39,221 nt of DNA from the NCBI RefSeq assembly GCF_001440405.1, contig NZ_LLXX01000236.1, positions 50,300-89,520 of the forward strand, read 5' to 3'. The position numbers and the translations under genes are program-made. How positions within the stretch are numbered: the first letter of the stretch is position 1; each line of letters begins with the position of its first letter. Origin of the DNA: Bradyrhizobium valentinum (GTDB lineage: Bacteria > Pseudomonadota > Alphaproteobacteria > Rhizobiales > Xanthobacteraceae). Below are positions 8,101 to 17,219 of this stretch, piece after piece. The notes beneath the pieces are model-generated. The model had not been told where the DNA came from and did not search any database. It was given only the letters and a program-made list of their open reading frames with translations.

Positions 8101-11100
8101 TGCCACCGGCGGCAATGCGAAGATGGCCACCACCCACGCCGTAACTGGCGGTTGCCGGCGCGGTCGTGAAATCGCTAAAGACCGTGAGGTCGCGCCGGCC
8201 GGCGGTGTAGATCGACGCGCCGCCCTTCAATTTGACATCGCCGCTTGCCGCTATGTTGATGTCGCCCGCCCCTGTGCGCACCTGGGTGGCAACGCTGGCG
8301 GTTATCTGGACCGGCGCGACCGGCGGCGCCGGCAGCGTGTACGTGGCGAGGATGGCGGGCAGATTGGGAACGATCTTCTCGTTGTAGAATGACTTGAAGT
8401 TCGCCACCGACATGACGAAGTTGTAGCCGCTCGACGAGGATTCGATGATCTTGTAACCCTTCGCCGAGTCCGTCGAATTCCGCATCAGTCCCTTCTCGGC
8501 GATAAACTCGGCGAAGAGCTGGTCAAGCAGCGCGCGCGCCGGGAGCTGCCCGGACCTGCCGACCGCGACGACCGCAGTCGCATTGTCGTTCACCCCGCTG
8601 AAGCTCGTGATCGGGGTCAACCAGTTTTCCGGGGTGGTTGTGCCGGAGCTGGTATTCGGCGCCAACGAGATGCTGAAGCCGGTATTGAGATCGATCACCA
8701 CCGAGTTACGAGTCTGCTGGACCGGATTCGCTGTGTAGGTAAAGCTCGGCTGTTCCTGCAGCAGGATGCTGCCGGACGTGCCGGCCATGCGCTGCAGAGG
8801 ATCGGCAGCCTGACCGGACGCTGTCGCGCCGGCGACCAGCGTGTAGGACCACGAGGCCGGCGCAACCGTCTGACCGCCGCCCTGGCTAACGCCCGGGAAG
8901 AGGTCTGCGTACTTCACGGCATCGCCCGCTCCGCCCGCCATCGTTCCCTGGGCGGCCGGTGAATTGGCAACGGCGCTATAGGGCACGTGCAGCGACGAGG
9001 CGCGAATATCCTGCAAGACATTCGTGATAAATGCGGTCTGTGTCCCGCCGAAGCTCAAGCCGAGATAGCGGGTCGGCAAAGCTGTCGTGCTGGCGTAATC
9101 GCTCCAACCTGTAAGGGCCGAGTTACCGCCGCCGCTGTTGAAGCCGCCGTTTAGCAACAGGTTGTAGTCGGCAATGTAGGAATTGGCCTTCGCCACGTAA
9201 TCGGCATCGAGCGGATCAGCGAAATTGAAGAAGCCGTCGCTGATGCTGCCATTAAGGACGAGATTGCCGCCGGCGCGCAAAGTCAGCACGCCCGGTTCGC
9301 GGAAGATGCTGCCGCCGGTGCGGTAGACCATCGTGGTATGACCGGCCAACAGATCGCCCTGGCGGCCTGCCACCACGTACGGCTTGTTGAGGATCGGATC
9401 GATGGCCATAACGCCGGCAGCGATCGCGCCAGCCTGGTCGACAACGCCCGCACCCAAGTTCCAGTTGGACTTGAGCACGATGTCGCCGGTGTGATTCAAT
9501 TCCATGCCAGCGCGGGCATGGAAATTGGCCTGCCCCGCCAACCCGCTGAGTGCGCCGTAGGCAGCCGAGATGCCGAAGTCGCGCACGAACTCCACCAACG
9601 TGCCGGCGCCGTAATCCGCCAGGACGTTCAGCTTGCCCGCGGCCGTGGCGGCAAGATCAAGCTCGGCCTGACCGCTGCCGTTGATGGTGACACCGACATA
9701 GTTGGAATTGCTCGCGAGCTGAGCGAGATCGAAGCGCTTGTAGCCCTCGAGTACGATCTCGCGCGCGCCGGCGATCGTGCCTGTGAAGGAGACGTTGACG
9801 ATGTCGGCGCCCGGCTGCTCGATCACCGGCGCGCGCAAGGTGACCTTGCCACCCTCACCGCCCGCGACGTCGATCACACCGCCCTGGATATTCAGCGCTC
9901 CGCCGGAAATGCCGACCGTCACCCGGCCGGAGCCAAGATGATCCACCGTATCGGTCGCACCGGCCCGCAGCACGGCGGCGTTGGTCATAACGAGGCCGTG
10001 GCCGCCATAGATCGCGATCGCGCCGCCATAGCGCGCACGGGCGTCGATCGTGCCGGCAACTGTGACAATGCCCTGGTCGGCGGAAAGCGAGAACTCCTCG
10101 GCCAGGGTGGTGCCACCGACGGTCACGTCGCCGGAGCGCACGCGGAAGGCGCGTGATTTCGAGAAGCCTGACTCGTTCAGGCGCTGACTGAGCGCAGCAA
10201 AATTCGGCAACGTGGCTATGTCGAGCGAGAAGGACGCGCCGCGCTGGCCGGCGGCGGCCGTTGCCTTGATCGTGCCATCCAGAACCACTTGGCTGCCGTC
10301 CGATGCGAGCGCGAGCGTACCCGCCCCACCGCCAACCGGACGCCCGTCGGCGTCGCGCGCCGAGCCGAGATCGAGCGTCGCGCCCGCATTGAGCAGCACC
10401 GAACCACCGACCGCGCGCAGCGAAATGCGCCCGGCATCGGCATATTCAGCGACGTCGAAGAACTGCTTTCCGAAGCCGCCGACATCGATAAGCGAGCCCC
10501 CCGCGAGAACGACGTCACCATTGGTGGAGGCAAGGTCCACTGCGCCGCCAAGCGCGTCAATGCGACCGTCAAAGGCGACGGAGCGGCCGGTCAAGCTCCA
10601 GCGCGTGCCGAGGCTGTCGAGGTCGCGCGGCCCGGTGGAACCGCTCGCCGCAACCGCGATCGCACCGGTCGTCGTCACAGATTGACTGGCGCCGCCGCGG
10701 CCAGTGAGCACCGGTGTCGAGAAGGTCAGCGTCGCTGCTCCCGCATCGAGCCGACCGTTGCCTTCGCCAACGATGCGCGTCGTGCCCATCAGCATGACAG
10801 TGTCGAATCCGCGCAGCGCTTTCGCACCCTCGCCAAAGGCCAACTCCACCGCCGTAAGGCTCAGACTGCCGTGACCTGCTCCGGCGGGCTCGCTGAAGGT
10901 GCTCGCGGTATTCTCCAGGACCAGCCGATTGCCGGCGACCGAAATCGGATTGGCGCCGTAGCCGACCAGCGCCGCCGCATCGAACGTCACGGCCTTGAGG
11001 CCGGACAAATCGACGCTGCGATGGAAGTCGATGCTGGAATAGCTGCGCAGTGTCAGATGCTGCGTGTTGGCGAGCGCGGCCAGTGCCGCGGCATCGATCA

Positions 11101-14100
11101 CCAGGCCGCTACCGCCGCCGAACCCGATGCGGCCCGATGCGAGCGACAGCGCTGCGCCCGACAGCGTCGCCTGGGTGACGGCGGTGCTCCTGGTGGCATC
11201 GATCAGCAAAGCCTTTCCGCCGTCGATCACGGCGCCGGCGCCGATGGTGACCTGCCCGCCGACAGTTGTGTCGACGTTGGTGCGGCGGACCCGCACGGCA
11301 TCGCCATTGGAGACGCGGATCAGGGCGCCCCAGTCCCGTGCCGGCACCACGAAGTCATCGCTCGTGTTGGACGTGCCATTATTGTTGATGGATTGCGGCA
11401 CCTGCGGCGCCATTACGAGATCGCCCGCGCCGGTCGGCGCCTCGCCGCGCGCGGCGATGACGCTGCCGGCGCCGACGTCGATCGTCTCGCTTGCGGCCAG
11501 GATGATTTCCGATCCCGTCAGCGCCGAGCTGCTGCCGTTGCGCACAATGATATTGTCGGCTGTCACATCCACTCGCAGGCCGCCGGTGTCACCGCTGCGG
11601 ACGCCGCCGACGAGCAGGCTGCCCGCGCCAAAGCCGGACAGATTGACCGCATCGATAACCAGATAGCCGTCGGCACGCAGCGCGCCGGCGTCCTGCCCTG
11701 TGCCCAGAATCGCGATCTTCTGTGCGGCAATATCGACAAGGCCGCCGCGCCCGCCGGCTGCGGCCTGCGAGCGCAACTGGCCGTTCAAGATCAGGTCCTG
11801 CGTCGCCTTGAACACCACCGAGCCGCCGTCGATCGGCAGGCGCGGGGTAACGATATTCTGGCCGGTGAGCCGGTACTGAGTCAGCTTGAAGGCATCGGAG
11901 GCGAAGAATGTATTGGCGAAAGCTTCGTTGTACTCGCTATATTTGCGGACGACATCGCCCGACATCACGCGCCAGGACGACGGCAACTGATCATGACTGC
12001 CGTCAAGCGCATTGCCGCGATAGCCGGCCATGATCGTGGAGCCGTCGGTCAAGCCAACAGACCTCGGAATCGACGCGCCCTGTGAGCCGCTCACCATCTG
12101 CACGGCATAGGCGCCCGGCAGCAACGCGTAGCGTGCCGGTAGCAGCGCGTACCAGCCGGCGGGGATGCCACTGCCGCCATCGAGCCAGATACGATCGCCG
12201 CTGCGCAGCGTCGCATCCGGCACGCCGATTGTATTGTTCAGCGCCGGTACAATTGCATAGAGGCCCGGCCTCGACAGCACGTTGTGTGAGCCGCCCGGCC
12301 CGGGCACGTGCTCCGAAGCATGCAAGTCGCCGCCGCCGCGGATGTCGACCACCGATCCGGCTGCGAGATCGACACTCGGGCCATCGAGCGTGATACGCTT
12401 TTCCGGCAAGCTGGCAATGGTCACCGGCTGCCCCAGTTCCGACGTCACGATGGTCCAGCTCTCGTTATTGCTAAGATTGCCGTAGGGCAGGATGAGACCG
12501 TCGCCGCTCACCGAGGTGACGCTGCCGGAGCCTAGCGTCAGCCGCTGGCTGGCCTTGAGCGTGATCTGACCGAAGGGAGCGCGCAAATTGCCGCCCTGCT
12601 CGATCACCGGCGCCTCGAGTGTCAAGGAGCCGCCGACCGACAAGGCGAGACCGGCCTCGCCGTTCTGCTGGACAACGATCTTGTCGGAGGCTCTGATCGT
12701 CGCGCTGGTCTGCGACGTCGGATAGACCTGCCCGGCCTTCAACACTAACGTGCCGTCGACGTCGAGCGATGCCCCGAGGCCGAACCGGAGCGGCGTGAGC
12801 CGGATGTCGGATGCCTCCAGCACCGACTGTTCGAAGCCGCGAATGGATGCGCTGTTGATGTCGATGAGCGAGGCGGCGAGCGTTAGCGTGCCCGCGCGCG
12901 TCGGGTCGCTCGATGACACACCGCGCCACGAAATGTATGGAGCCGACAAGCGTGAACTGGTGCCGTTGCCGTTGACCAGCGCGCCGACGATCGAGATCGA
13001 GCCTCCGACCGTGAGGTCCACGCTCGCCAATCGAATGGTCGAAGAGGAAGAGAGAGTGAGATCGGCGAAGCCCGCCGAGTGCAGAGCCGAGGGGCGCAGG
13101 ATCAATCCAGCCTGGGCCGTCGCGGTTTCGGACAAAATCAAGGGCGCCGTTACCGAGGACAGCGTTAGGGCACCGCCGCGCGCGCCGCTGCCTCCGGCAT
13201 GGCCGCGCAGGGTCCCCTCGAGCAGGCCCGAACCCGACAGCGCGACGCTGCCGCCATTGCTGGCGAGTGCAACCGACCTTGTGGCATGCGATCCAAAGGC
13301 GCCGGAAACCGGCAGGTCGATTTCGCCGCTGGCGCCCGAGACATCGATAAGCGAGCCAGCGTGCAACATAACGGCCCCGCCGACGTTTACCGAGCCGCCG
13401 CCGAGCACCACGCCATCGCGCTGTCCGAAGGCACCCGTCTGGATAACCGGCACGCCATTTGCGACGAGTGCGCCGGTGTCGGTGACCGCAACGGTTCCTG
13501 CTGAAACGTTGATCTTCCCCGCGAGCGCCTGAAGCTTGCCCGCGATCTCGATCACGCTGCCAACGTTGGACGCCGCCAAAGTGATGCTGCCGCCGATATC
13601 GGTCTGGACAATGGCCCCGGCACCGATCGAAATATTGTTGCCGGTGAGCGAGAGCGATGTCGGCTTGAGATTGACGCGCTGTGAGAGTGGCAGGACCACG
13701 AGCGGCCCCATGTCGGCGAACTTCGTGCCCGAGCCGAGGCGGGCGGCGTCTGTGAGGTCCACACTGCGCGCGAGTTGAGAGACTGTGACCCCTGCCGGAA
13801 CGATAATGCTGCCGCCCGCCCCGATGTGCAGGGAGCTGAAGCCGCGCTCGGTGAACAGCGTCTCGGGCAGACGGAAGATGTCGGCCGCCGCCGGCACATC
13901 GCCGCCGATCTGCAGGTTCCCGGTCGTCGAAAACGCCAGGGAGCCGCCGGAGCCGGCCGAATAGCCGCGCAGGTCAGCCTTGGCGAATTCAGCCATATCG
14001 ATCGTGTTGAGCTGGATCGTGCCGCCGTCGCCGGCTTGCGTCTGCAGCTTGCCGCTCCGATTCTTCAGCCAACCGCCGCCCGAGACATCGAGCACCGCGC

Positions 14101-17044
14101 CCACATCGAACTGCGCGTTCATGAGCGTGATGGTGCCGCCATCGACCTGCGGCGCGAGTGCGGCCGCGCCGTTGGTCAGTTCGTTGACCCAATGGCCACT
14201 GACGTCAATGGCTCCGGTGGCGCCGAATTTCACGCTCTCCGCGTTGAACAGGTTGACCGTGCCGCCGGCTGTGCGGATCGTGCCATCGATGCGGAAGTTC
14301 TGGCTGTAAGTGTCGACTGAATTGGCGAGCACCGAGAACGTGCTGCGCGGCGTCAGATTGAGGGTCGTGCCCTGCGTGAGAGTGAAATCGTCGGAGACAT
14401 AAAGCTCGATGTTGCGCAGCTCGGATGCAGCCAACACGCCGGAGTCGAGATAAGTGGTGCGCTCCGGAAGATAACTCTTGTTCGGAGGGGGAGAATACCA
14501 GGACGCATCGAGCGCCGTCGTCGCGGTGAAATCCTTCGGCAACATGACTGGATTGCCGGTGATGATGAGCTTGTCGAGCAGCCAAAACCTGTCGCTGTCG
14601 TCCTTGCCGCCGAAGGTCAGCGAGCCCGCCTTGGCGTATTTGCCCGTGGCGGCCTGGCGCTCGCCGACGACAACCCCACCCCAGTAGCTGCCTTCAAGCA
14701 CAACACCTTCAGCGGCGTAGAACTGAATCGAGCCGGCATCGCGGCCCTCCGTGTAACCGCGCTCGTAGCGAGCGCCCGTCTTGCCGAGCGGGCTCGTCCA
14801 GGTTTCCGTGATGCCCCAGCGGTCGTGCGAACGGGTGAAGCCGCCGGCGAAAGCCACATAGGCCTGATCGGGTCTGGCGTCTCCGATGTCGTAGATGCGC
14901 CCATCGGCGCCAATCAACTTGGTGGTTTTGACCAAGCCATCTGCGTAACGCACCGACCCGCCCGACACATCGAGGATAGAACTGGTTCGTGTGACGATGG
15001 AGCCAGACGACGAGATGAAGATCGAACCGCCGACCGTCGACAATTCGCCCAAATCGGTCTTGCCGACGCCGATCCAAGCCGACACATCCGCCAGCGGTGT
15101 TCCGACCCATGAGCCCGCAGCACCTCCCCAGCTTACACCAGCCATGGGACCATCGGTGAAAGCACCGCTTTCGCGCCGGTCGACCACGATCTTCTGACCG
15201 CGCAGCCACGAGTCGCGATAAAGGACCGAGTCACGCAATTCATTGATGCGCAACTCGGCCTCGACGAAGTTGCGATCCATTGCGATCGCGATGTCCTTCA
15301 AGCCGGCGACGCTGAGATAAGCCTCCTCGCCGATATAGATCCGGCTGCCGTCATGAAGCGGCGTTTCACCGCTGACGGGCTCATCGGCGAATTGCGCCGC
15401 ACTGCTCGCGACCACACTGATTGTACCGGCGGGAACGATGACGTTGGCCTGCGATTGGATGTCGATGAGATTGCCGCGCAGTTCGACGCGGCCCGGCTTG
15501 TAACGCGTGGAAAGCGCCGACAGCTCGATTTCGCTCGCGTCCGAGAGGTCCGGCATGGCCGACGTGACGCTTCCGGGCATCAAGTGCAAACTGCCGGTCT
15601 GCCAATACAGAAATGCCGGATCGGTGCTCCCGCTCGAGGCCAACATGCCGTTGCTGTAGGCGAGCAGCCGGATGGAGCCGTCGCGGTTGTTGAGCGCCGT
15701 CGAGGCCGAGAGCAGGCCATTCTGGACGATGCCGCGCGCCATCACGGTGATGTTGCCGTGATTGGCCTCGACGATGCCGTTATTCACGACCTGGTAGCCG
15801 ACCGCCGCCGCGCGCGCCTCCATCAGGGGAAGGATGATTTCGCGGAGGCTCAGGCCATAGGGCGACTCCGAGTAGAGTGGCGGATTGTTCGGGTCGTTGA
15901 GCGGCAGACCCGAGAGCGCTCCCCTCAAATGATCGTAGTTGAACAGCCATGGCATCTGCCCTGTGACGGCGACGTCGAGACCGCGCACGGCAGCCGGGAC
16001 ATCGGGCTGGGTGCTTATACTGGTTCTCAGATAGATCTGCTCGCCGGCGGCCATGATCACCTGGCCGTCCTGTGCGCTGACCTGCCCGCTATTGATGACC
16101 TTGGGCGCGAACAGCATTACCTTGCCGCCGCTCGCCGCCGCAATCTCGGCGCCGGCTTTAACGGTGACGTCACCCGGCGCGCTGGCCGGCATGAAAGGCG
16201 CAGGCTGGCCTACCGGGTTGGCCGGATCGGCGGATTTGGTCGTATCGGGAAGGTTCGGGTTGTAATCGCCGAACTGCGGCAGATGCATGTAGCCGGCGAG
16301 CCCATTGCTGACAACGATGGACGTATTGATCCCGGCAAGGAACTGCTGGTTCGACAGGCTCAAGCTTGACGCGACCAAGGTGTTGACGTTGATCTGGCTC
16401 GCGCCACCAAAGACGATGCCGTTGCGGTTGATGACGTAGACCTGCCCCTCGGCCTTGATGGAGCCGAGGATCTGGCTCGGAGCGCCGCTGGGATCGACAC
16501 GGTTCAGCGCGATCCAGTTCTTGGCGTCGGTCCCGCCGGCGCGCTGGTCGAAATAAAGATCCGTCTCGCGGCCGACGTTGAATTCCTTCCAGGTCAGGAT
16601 CGCCTTCTGCTGGTTCTGCTTGACCGTGACCTGGGTGCGAGCGCCATTCTTCGCCTCGGTCGGCAGATTTGCGCCCTGCCACAATCCAGCACCGCCGTCG
16701 GTCGCGCCTGGCGTCGCGTTCGGCATCACCACCAGACCACCCGACCGCAGGCCGTTTTGCACGGTGCTCGGCGCGGTCCGTGCGAGATCACGGGCAGCCT
16801 GCTGCGCCGCCTGCATGGCCTGAATGGACTGCGTGGCCCGCTTGAGCGAATTAGCCGCCTGCTGCGCGGCCCGCGACGCCTCTTGCGATGCCGATTGCGC
16901 TGCCTGCGACGGCATCGGCGTATTTCCACCCAAAGGACGCGCGTAAGCCTGCGGACCGGCCAACAGCGCCGCCATGCTGACACTCGCGAGCAAGGCCCGA
17001 TGCAGGAACGAGCGAGTGCGGGCGGAAGACGGGTTGTGGGACAT
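5132..17044 (-). CDS. Giant filamentous haemagglutinin-like TpsA protein (FHA1, 3,970 residues)
   Basis: Putative secreted adhesin or surface fibre of the two-partner secretion type. Residues 1-36 form a signal peptide ending AYA. Residues 45-90 are an Ala/Gln-rich, probably helical, stretch. About 100-330 is a haemagglutination-activity/TPS domain, with AILTWKEFNVG, IALNRV, PSQILGSIKAEGQVYVINRN and NGIVFGGASQ; the usual NPNG is NRNG here. Most of the rest consists of short Gly/Ser/Val strands with SGGS- and AGGD-type turns, as expected for a right-handed beta-helix. The last ~1,400 residues match the FHA2 paralogue at the window's right end, including the tail PSVIIVEVLGFGG near residue 3,900. 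I see no cysteine in the whole protein, as is common for exported beta-helices. The start is the first ATG, with a weak GAGAG upstream. The preceding gene is its likely FecR regulator, and the presumed exporter is the TpsB at 29262-31007. Confidence 0.95.
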   Translation of the reverse strand: MSHNPSSARTRSFLHRALLASVSMAALLAGPQAYARPLGGNTPMPSQAAQSASQEASRAAQQAANSLKRATQSIQAMQAAQQAARDLARTAPSTVQNGLRSGGLVVMPNATPGATDGGAGLWQGANLPTEAKNGARTQVTVKQNQQKAILTWKEFNVGRETDLYFDQRAGGTDAKNWIALNRVDPSGAPSQILGSIKAEGQVYVINRNGIVFGGASQINVNTLVASSLSLSNQQFLAGINTSIVVSNGLAGYMHLPQFGDYNPNLPDTTKSADPANPVGQPAPFMPASAPGDVTVKAGAEIAAASGGKVMLFAPKVINSGQVSAQDGQVIMAAGEQIYLRTSISTQPDVPAAVRGLDVAVTGQMPWLFNYDHLRGALSGLPLNDPNNPPLYSESPYGLSLREIILPLMEARAAAVGYQVVNNGIVEANHGNITVMARGIVQNGLLSASTALNNRDGSIRLLAYSNGMLASSGSTDPAFLYWQTGSLHLMPGSVTSAMPDLSDASEIELSALSTRYKPGRVELRGNLIDIQSQANVIVPAGTISVVASSAAQFADEPVSGETPLHDGSRIYIGEEAYLSVAGLKDIAIAMDRNFVEAELRINELRDSVLYRDSWLRGQKIVVDRRESGAFTDGPMAGVSWGGAAGSWVGTPLADVSAWIGVGKTDLGELSTVGGSIFISSSGSIVTRTSSILDVSGGSVRYADGLVKTTKLIGADGRIYDIGDARPDQAYVAFAGGFTRSHDRWGITETWTSPLGKTGARYERGYTEGRDAGSIQFYAAEGVVLEGSYWGGVVVGERQAATGKYAKAGSLTFGGKDDSDRFWLLDKLIITGNPVMLPKDFTATTALDASWYSPPPNKSYLPERTTYLDSGVLAASELRNIELYVSDDFTLTQGTTLNLTPRSTFSVLANSVDTYSQNFRIDGTIRTAGGTVNLFNAESVKFGATGAIDVSGHWVNELTNGAAALAPQVDGGTITLMNAQFDVGAVLDVSGGGWLKNRSGKLQTQAGDGGTIQLNTIDMAEFAKADLRGYSAGSGGSLAFSTTGNLQIGGDVPAAADIFRLPETLFTERGFSSLHIGAGGSIIVPAGVTVSQLARSVDLTDAARLGSGTKFADMGPLVVLPLSQRVNLKPTSLSLTGNNISIGAGAIVQTDIGGSITLAASNVGSVIEIAGKLQALAGKINVSAGTVAVTDTGALVANGVPVIQTGAFGQRDGVVLGGGSVNVGGAVMLHAGSLIDVSGASGEIDLPVSGAFGSHATRSVALASNGGSVALSGSGLLEGTLRGHAGGSGARGGALTLSSVTAPLILSETATAQAGLILRPSALHSAGFADLTLSSSSTIRLASVDLTVGGSISIVGALVNGNGTSSRLSAPYISWRGVSSSDPTRAGTLTLAASLIDINSASIRGFEQSVLEASDIRLTPLRFGLGASLDVDGTLVLKAGQVYPTSQTSATIRASDKIVVQQNGEAGLALSVGGSLTLEAPVIEQGGNLRAPFGQITLKASQRLTLGSGSVTSVSGDGLILPYGNLSNNESWTIVTSELGQPVTIASLPEKRITLDGPSVDLAAGSVVDIRGGGDLHASEHVPGPGGSHNVLSRPGLYAIVPALNNTIGVPDATLRSGDRIWLDGGSGIPAGWYALLPARYALLPGAYAVQMVSGSQGASIPRSVGLTDGSTIMAGYRGNALDGSHDQLPSSWRVMSGDVVRKYSEYNEAFANTFFASDAFKLTQYRLTGQNIVTPRLPIDGGSVVFKATQDLILNGQLRSQAAAGGRGGLVDIAAQKIAILGTGQDAGALRADGYLVIDAVNLSGFGAGSLLVGGVRSGDTGGLRVDVTADNIIVRNGSSSALTGSEIILAASETIDVGAGSVIAARGEAPTGAGDLVMAPQVPQSINNNGTSNTSDDFVVPARDWGALIRVSNGDAVRVRRTNVDTTVGGQVTIGAGAVIDGGKALLIDATRSTAVTQATLSGAALSLASGRIGFGGGSGLVIDAAALAALANTQHLTLRSYSSIDFHRSVDLSGLKAVTFDAAALVGYGANPISVAGNRLVLENTASTFSEPAGAGHGSLSLTAVELAFGEGAKALRGFDTVMLMGTTRIVGEGNGRLDAGAATLTFSTPVLTGRGGASQSVTTTGAIAVAASGSTGPRDLDSLGTRWSLTGRSVAFDGRIDALGGAVDLASTNGDVVLAGGSLIDVGGFGKQFFDVAEYADAGRISLRAVGGSVLLNAGATLDLGSARDADGRPVGGGAGTLALASDGSQVVLDGTIKATAAAGQRGASFSLDIATLPNFAALSQRLNESGFSKSRAFRVRSGDVTVGGTTLAEEFSLSADQGIVTVAGTIDARARYGGAIAIYGGHGLVMTNAAVLRAGATDTVDHLGSGRVTVGISGGALNIQGGVIDVAGGEGGKVTLRAPVIEQPGADIVNVSFTGTIAGAREIVLEGYKRFDLAQLASNSNYVGVTINGSGQAELDLAATAAGKLNVLADYGAGTLVEFVRDFGISAAYGALSGLAGQANFHARAGMELNHTGDIVLKSNWNLGAGVVDQAGAIAAGVMAIDPILNKPYVVAGRQGDLLAGHTTMVYRTGGSIFREPGVLTLRAGGNLVLNGSISDGFFNFADPLDADYVAKANSYIADYNLLLNGGFNSGGGNSALTGWSDYASTTALPTRYLGLSFGGTQTAFITNVLQDIRASSLHVPYSAVANSPAAQGTMAGGAGDAVKYADLFPGVSQGGGQTVAPASWSYTLVAGATASGQAADPLQRMAGTSGSILLQEQPSFTYTANPVQQTRNSVVIDLNTGFSISLAPNTSSGTTTPENWLTPITSFSGVNDNATAVVAVGRSGQLPARALLDQLFAEFIAEKGLMRNSTDSAKGYKIIESSSSGYNFVMSVANFKSFYNEKIVPNLPAILATYTLPAPPVAPVQITASVATQVRTGAGDINIAASGDVKLKGGASIYTAGRRDLTVFSDFTTAPATASYGVGGGHLRIAAGGSIDVSLPADRSQMQHYTEWLKRQGAVDTPSYLFTPVWQSGRPDRPAEQSSWWIDYANFQRGVGALGGGNVDISAGGDLNNLTVAVPTNGRVRGGRTATEQKILELRNGGAMTVEAGGAVRAGYYYLGRGAGTIEAGEFAVGREVKITDGGRVTTYPIAPILSLGDATLNVHTAGDLRLQTFLDPLMVGKGEINEFSFMSGQTDRTALSLTSTGGDVILVGETTYLSKDLNVTGGTSDAWANVNNFAGNIYPSKLRIAALNGSVINESQYNTRTGLVPTLYTLPGSSPELRIIAADDVLVGSILMSRATPAMIPSPFEPVAGNTLVHVNLSGMHSVLTNPIGGAPSTAHALHLYNLSNPAHLPNENDYEPSRIYALNGSIIGTTYSKGVSIATAGITANEQTWFRAGTDIRNINYDLRNIHPTDVSLVEAGNDILGGPIYGSIYMQGPGAVAVSAGRDVYAPELHIMTVGNRAYDKNNRPVDFSQIYGLPDQGASITVTAGLKGKQPSYEAFMAAYLDPANVASMPDYLGLTPVEAVLPDPTTLKPGVKMSSLIGDSVVPLYLANEYRLVKGGYDEAKLIAFVASQTGRTLPADQALVAYRGLPAEKQQAFLFASGTWKMTRTGMASFVADVTGETLSPLDAWTRFKTLPQFTQERFLRQVHMQELREAGIDQKSPGEDGQPRNVGYNRGYAAIEKLFPGQDWKGDVTVGNALFRTMAGGNVDVLTPGGGLQVAALGKAAPSGYGLVTLGYGDINIFARNNVVVNRSRILTFGGGDEIIWSTVGDIDAGRGAKTVRVSSAPEVQTDIDAVTRILEKADMSGSGIGTIIGFTGVEEGDVHLFAPQGTINADDGGVRVSGNLNIGALFVLNADNFQVSGEVKGLPAKESSASPLKLEGGDASQKAATDAAKDVTQSGAGQQPSVIIVEVLGFGGGGGDAPVNQDEQQERRGGVNEQRSQNPDSAYQVLGAGQMTADEARQVIAERRRVSGRR
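5310..5340 (-). repeat. 31-base exact repeat in the FHA1 tail (copy 1)
   Basis: These 31 bases are identical to 35452-35482 in FHA2. They encode the core IIVEVLGFGG of the shared C-terminal tail. The bases around the block differ between the two genes, so the identity is local. Confidence 0.9.
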
Positions 17045-17219
17045 CAGGGACTCTCGCGCGGGGACGAAGGGATGGCAGCAATCGCAATCACCGTCCTGGT
17101 GCCGCGACCTCTGCTTAGATCCATCTCGAAGGCCGGCACCGAAAAAAAATCCTGACCTTCTGCAGATTCAGCCCGCTTACTTTCTTCGGTATTTCGAATA
17201 TCGACATGCCAACGCCCGA
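17045..17219 (-). promoter_or_regulatory. Leader/promoter region of FHA1
   Basis: A 175-base gap between the FecR1 stop and the FHA1 start, and the likely place for an ECF-sigma-dependent promoter. I can point to CGAAATA near 17190 (minus strand) as a possible -35-like element, without a confident -10. A run of eight T residues on the minus strand (17142-17149) follows a weak CTGA/TCAG stem. It could be a weak terminator for fecR or a flexible spacer. Confidence 0.35.

Noticed and set aside
10289..12085. 598-residue plus-strand frame opposite FHA1
   Set aside because: Arg/Ala/Asp-rich translation with no motif; it mirrors the codon pattern of a high-GC gene on the other strand.
5132..17044. 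Short repeats within FHA1 as a CRISPR array or satellite
   Set aside because: They are degenerate coding repeats of a beta-helix without constant spacing; no CRISPR array was seen anywhere in the window.
5132..17044. Contact-dependent inhibition (CdiA) toxin with immunity gene
   Set aside because: No pretoxin motif or variable C-terminal toxin is seen; the tail is shared with FHA2 and no small immunity-type gene follows.
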